Source of the DNA: Apricaphanius iberus
Taxonomy: Eukaryota > Chordata > Actinopteri > Cyprinodontiformes > Aphaniidae
Reading direction: 5' to 3'
NCBI GenBank assembly: GCA_028564705.1
Contig: JAPXFQ010000203.1
Location: forward strand, 2,976,001-3,040,000
DNA length: 64,000 nucleotides
The position numbers and the translations under genes were made by a program. This document shows positions 58,955 through 64,000 of the stretch, one piece after another; within the stretch, counting starts at the first letter, position 1; each line of letters begins with the position of its first letter. The notes beneath the pieces were generated by a model. The model saw only the letters and a program-made list of their open reading frames with translations, had not been told where the DNA came from and did not search any database.

Positions 58955-59600
58955 AGAACATCCATGAACAAATAGCAGCATGAAGACCAATGAACACAGC
59001 AGACAGGTCAGGTAAAAATAAATTGTGGTTGATACGGTATATAATTTTTGAGCATCTGACCTAGCTCTCTTTAATTTGTGTTAAAAATGGAAAAGTATGG
59101 CGGAACTGACAATCTACCAAGACCAGACATGGCTGTCAACCTAGACTGACAGAATGGAAAATGAGAACATTCATCATACAAGTAGCCAAGAGCATGGAAA
59201 CTCTGGAGAAGCTGTAGGCTATGGATCGACAGCTTTAGTGAGATAATCTGCTAACATGACAGCTATTTGTTGTACAATAATGCACCTCATATGTGGGCTG
59301 CATAATTTGGGCCTTTTTGGAAAACTAGCCAAAAGTAAATCATTGCAGATATAAAATCATAATAGTTCTAGTTTTTACATTGAACTAGATCAGAAATTAA
59401 GCTTCCAGTCTGACTGAACCTGTGCTGACATTATCATAGAACCCCCATCAAACACTGGAAACTAAACAAAAGGTTAAACCTGATTTGGAAAACTATAAAT
59501 GACAAAAAAAAATGGAAAGACCTACAAATCATGATAACAATGAGAACAAATTTGAAAAAATTCAAGAGGCATGAATACTTTTGCAAGGAAATACACATTT
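58955..59600 (+). mobile_element. Tc1-like transposon relic, ends partly preserved
   Basis: Blocks in Tc1 order: agcatgaagaccaatgaaca, acagcagacaggtcagg, tggcggaactgacaatctac, cagacatggctgtcaacct (transposase N-terminal region), gccaagagcatggaaactctgg, and at the right end catgaatacttttgcaaggaa (59569-59590), the terminal repeat. The central catalytic part is missing. Confidence 0.7.
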
Positions 59601-61880
59601 CAAACTATGCATTACTGCAAAATATCTCCCTGCGTACAGAGATGAATCATCATAAACATTTTTCGTATCGCAGTATACCTGAGTATAAACAGCTCTGAGT
59701 TAATCAGATATTTTCAACCTTTAATTAACTGCAGTCTTATCATCAGTGGTGTTTCAGCTCCTATAATTTTCTGTCTTTGTTCCTCCTCTTCATGAGATTT
59801 TCTTCGGTCCTCTTCTTCAGTCTCAGCTGCCCCCCTCTGGAATAGTTTGAATGTTTCTCAGAGGGGTGTGGAAGTTGCAGTGATTTAAGAAGCAGGGAGG
59901 TTAAGGTGTTAATAAACCTCTCTGCTGGTAGTCAGTCCACAAAGAGCACCACTCATTTACTCAGGCAGCCTGAACAGATTTGGACATTTATGGGTTTTTG
60001 CCTGCTTCTTGCATTACTACGAGGATGATAGAAGAACTGGTAGCCTGGAGTGCCTTAGCAGGCCGGCAGACATGATGTATGTCGTCTTTAAGCAGAGCTG
60101 AGATAGAGTAGAATGGCGCCACAGAAAACTGGGGCCTCAAAGGACTCTAAGGAAGACAGTAAAACACTCTTTGTGCATTGACAGACATATTGTGGGTTGT
60201 TGCTATAGCTGCAGTTTTACGGAGTCCCTCAAAATGGGTCTGATTATGCAGAGATGGGGTCAAGGGGAGATGACTTACCATGGCTCTTTAAGTGAATTTG
60301 AACAAAAAAGAAAATCAAGGAGTGTTTAAATGATCTGGGTCACGGTCAAAGCCGATGCACTCCCCTGCCTGACTGATTAGGCTACACCTCACATTTACTT
60401 CATAACACTTCTAGCACTTTACACTTCATTCAGTCAAAGACAGGCTTCTGTTTACTTCAGGTCTCTGTTAACAACACCCTTTGTCCCGTTTTTGGTTTAT
60501 CAGATGGAGGCGGAACAGGTCAGGAATGCCACTTGCACTCATTTTTCAAATGTTTTTAAGCTGCTCCCTGTTGTTCTTTGTTGATACAGTCTAAAAACAC
60601 TTTTCTATCCGAATCAGCAGAAGTGATGTCATATTTCAAGCATTTCCTTTTGCTGAAGACACGGTAAGACATTTTCCACAAGGTAGAAGGAAAACAAAAT
60701 CTATGAGGGAAAAAACGTAAACAGTTTGAGAATACAAAGAGCTTTCTTAAGATTACTTAAAAAATTTGGAGATGTTTCATCATTAATAATGAAAGTATTT
60801 TTACAAAAAATTGTAAATTAGAAATCCAAAGTGTATTTTACAGCCTTTAATTAATAATTGCTATAGAGTGTGGTTTATTTTGATAAAAGCTGATTTAGTA
60901 TCTTTGTGCATGATGAAATGCCTCAACATATGAGCTTTTTCTGTTGGAAATAAATCTGCTGCTGTCCTAATGAGCTTGTGGATTAAAGTTTTTACGCTAC
61001 ATGCATTCTTCACTCTCAGTCATCTGTGCAGACAGTTAAAAAGGTCTTTAATAACACATCAGTACAAGTATGTGCTTATGGTGAAAAGAGGTGAAGTGTA
61101 ATCAATCCCACCCACCTACTTAAAAATAAATTATTTTGTCCACTATTTGCAGCCACTTTACGGAATTACCAGATATTGAACAGTTGCTGCAGATATCAGG
61201 CTTGCTTATTTTCTTGACATCAGACCTTATACGTTATTTGTTTTTATTTCCTCCACATAATCTATCAAGATTCCAATTCCTGTTTGCTAACCTACTGCAA
61301 TACATCATGAAGACTTTCAGGGTGATTCCAGGAGGTGTGCATTTTACATGTGACTAATAGCTCTGAGCATGATGAAAGAGATTTTCAGTCCCTTGTTTCT
61401 AATTTAAAGCGCCCTTCACACCTATTAGCACTACTGGTAAAGTTGTTTAATTTTCCTTGAAATGACTTGAACCTGTATTGAGGCAGCATGATCTCATTGT
61501 TAATATTTCAGAAGAGTAAAATATTAGATTTAAGTACAACATTATTGGTTTGTTTAAATAAAAAAAATCATTGGTGCCCCAAATATTTAAACTCATGATG
61601 TTTTACTTTAAGCCAAGGGACAAACTCCACCAGCCAAATGTGAAGCCAACCCAAAGTGGAAAAAAAAAATGCTGGCTCCAAAAAAGGGAGCCCCTCCGGT
61701 TTATTTCTTCTTTGCAGGTATTATTTTGTTCAATTGTTTGTTACACCCAGGCTCTTCCATTTTGTAATCTTGTCCTGCAGGAAAGCTGGATTCTATTAAT
61801 TTTAAACAAAATACATACAGTTTATTTATAGATTTATTAGGTGCATTTTTGTTACCATTGTCATTGTAATTTATCACCAC
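59600..61880. other. Intergenic stretch without recognised gene
   Basis: No exon or element end recognised. Confidence 0.4.
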
Positions 61881-61899
61881 AGACCCTCAAACACACAGA

Positions 61900-62226
61900 C
61901 AGTCATGGCAAAAGCCTGCTCTTACTGAGCCAGGTTCTGCTGGAGGTTTCTTCCAGTTAAAAGGAAGTTTTTCCTCTCCACTGTTGCTACATGCTTGCAC
62001 ATTCTGAGGGACTTAGGTATTGCTCTGGTTGGAGTCTGCATGTTCAGGGTACAACCTTATCTCATTGACTCAACACAATATGCAGGGATTCCTTACATAG
62101 AAAACTATGAACTGATTGAACTGTTTCTATAATTGTATTGAGATTACTTTTTTGTTAAGTGCCTGAAGATGACATCTGTTGTGAATTGATGCTACGTAAA
62201 TACACTATATTGAAATGAATTGAATA
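61900..62226 (+). mobile_element. Retroelement 3' end, plus orientation
   Basis: Contains gagccaggttctgctggagg, tttcttccagttaaaaggaa and gtttttcctctccactgttg. It ends with gacatctgttgtgaattgat then gctacgtaaatac and ttgaaatgaattgaat. This is the standard end of a very common teleost retroelement; the minus-strand copy at 35028-35300 shares the tail. Confidence 0.75.
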
Positions 62227-62229
62227 TTT

Positions 62230-64000
62230 GAGTGAACGTATCACTTTAAAGCAACAAAAACTGACTTTAGTAATAGTCTTCTTTGGAGATTATTTACTCG
62301 CCTTCATCCCTTTACTGTTTGTTCTGAAAATATAAGCAGGTGTGTTCTTCCAGTCCTGTTCATTATACTAATATTTGTTTTTAGCTTTTTATTATTACTC
62401 TGCAAATATGAACAGATTTATGTGAGCATCTATTTTCTCTGTTATGAATACTCGCTAAGATGTTTTGCATAAATTGGCATGTCCACTTGTCTTCCCCATT
62501 ATGAACAATAAAGAAAATCTCTGAGGTATACTATGTTTATACACCAAACACACATGAAATATTAAGTGTCTAGACAGACAGTTTGAGAATTTAAAAAACT
62601 ACAAAAAAATCTTCAGTTACACTTATATTGAAAATAAAAATATTTGTCCCACTGGTGATTTTCGGTAAAAAAAAAAATCTTAATATGAGATTAATCCAGG
62701 CTAATCCATTCATCCATTGTCTCTACTCACTTGTCTAAATACAGTCGTGGAGGTGCTCTTGCCGATCTGCAGTGGTTATAAGGCAAAAGATGGGTTGCAG
62801 ATCTGGGGGAAAGACCTATGAGATTTATTTTTACAATCAAACAGAAGTACTAAAATTGAAGTATATTTTTTACTAAATTTTAAATTCAATATATATGTAA
62901 AATGAGTTTTAAGCTACTTAAAATGTTTTACCCCACGTTTTCCAATAAAGTTGATGTAAAGATAAATTACCATGCTGAATAAACGTTTTGTTTTAAAATC
63001 TTTTTCATTTTTCACTTTTTGTTATCTATATAAAAGTACTTCTTAAAGCATTTGAGACAAAATGCTTCTAACTATTGTTTAGTAGCCTTTATTTGACTTT
63101 TGACCTGTAATTTAAAAAAAGGGACAACACATGTGCACCTTCTTCTACTTTAGCTTTTTTTTTTTCTTTAGAGGTGATTAAGACTTGAATTTAAACCAGT
63201 TTATGTGTTTTCTTGATTAAAAACTTCCTCTTTCTTAACACCAGCAGTGCATTCTGCAGGCCTGCGCAAACAAACAGTGATTAACAAGAGTCATGTGATG
63301 GTCGTAGGAAAGCATGTCTTAGTAGCCTCGCCCTGCCAACATTTTACGTCATTTAGGTCAGGGTCCATGGTTAGAAAGGAAAGGGTGGAGTAGGACATAC
63401 CTCCCCAGGTTAATTATCAAGCTTTTTTTTGTCTGCCTCATACTTTATGTTGAACCTTTGGTATGACACCTACAGGAACCTCTTTTGGCCCCTTCCTAAT
63501 GGGGGATATCCGTGATTAAAACAAGATTAGCATGATTTTCTTTGCTTCCTTTAACGGCTAATTTCCTGGTGAAAAAAATAGTTATAGAGCCAATTATCAT
63601 GTGACAGTGAGTTAAGCGAAAGCAGGACAGATCTCATAGTGTGAACTTGCATTGAGTTGTTTGCAAGTAGTTACTTTAATTGGTCTTTCTCCATGTCGTT
63701 ATGATCCCATTTAAAGGCTTGCACTTCATGTAAATACCAAATCCCTTATCGTCATGCACTAAATAATGCAGCAGCTTTAAAAGAAAAAATCATTAGGGTT
63801 TTCTAATGTGTAGTCATCAACAACAGAACTATTTGTATTAAGACTGATGAGGGTGTCATTTTGTGCTCAAGTTAGATCAATTTTCTTTGCAGATTCAGCA
63901 ATCATAAAGTATCCCTCATGATAAAACTTTCTGTAATATTCTTAAAGGGATTCTCCACCCAAAGTTAAATTTTGTGTGCTGCCATATTCCCCAGTTAGAT
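62230..64000. other. Intergenic stretch to window end
   Basis: AT-rich. A ccattcatccattgtc block at about 62708 may be another scrap of the ccatccattttc repeat. No gene recognised. Confidence 0.4.

Overview
This window is vertebrate nuclear DNA, most likely from a teleost fish. It is AT-rich and gene-poor, and it carries split genes with GT-AG introns. Its repeats are the usual teleost mix: Tc1-like transposase relics, hAT and PIF/Harbinger non-autonomous elements, 3' ends of several non-LTR retrotransposons, and long (TG)n, (TATG)n and (GATA)n runs. I cannot name the species.

Two protein-coding genes are supported. The first, on the + strand, is the 3' end of igsf3 (immunoglobulin superfamily member 3, an EWI-family membrane protein). 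It is seen as two V-type Ig-domain exons (8110-8520, 16563-17009) and a terminal exon (19518-19777) with the transmembrane segment, cytoplasmic tail and stop. Upstream exons must lie to the left of the window. The second, on the - strand, is a complete rpe (ribulose-phosphate 3-epimerase, pentose phosphate pathway). It has six coding exons between 56513 and 52074, giving a 228-residue product from the conserved ATG with all metal and catalytic residues present. The genes are convergent (tail to tail) and about 32 kb apart. They are functionally unrelated, one acting at the cell surface and one in the cytosol.

Layout: 1-8109 is igsf3 intron or 5' flank, with Tc1 and LINE relics, a hAT-like MITE, a 1-kb tandem array of a 20-21 bp unit and an adjoining dinucleotide/tetranucleotide tract. 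8110-19777 is the igsf3 3' end, with a hAT MITE flanked by a perfect 8-bp target duplication in its 8-kb intron. About 19.8-22 kb is the igsf3 3' UTR and downstream flank. 22-52 kb is an intergenic repeat landscape, including a 470-bp near-perfect palindrome (29153-29625), three terminal-inverted-repeat elements (27288-27980, 35557-36131, 41652-43674), a short ORF in an apparent mobile element (38981-39130) and several LINE tails. 52-56.5 kb is rpe. 56.5-64 kb is upstream flank with Tc1 and LINE relics and no recognisable exon.

I found no convincing new gene system. The observations most worth following up are an in-frame upstream ATG that would give rpe a basic, mitochondrial-presequence-like N-terminus, the long palindrome, and several element insertions with resolvable ends. 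All homology statements come from reading translations and remembered family consensus; no search was run.
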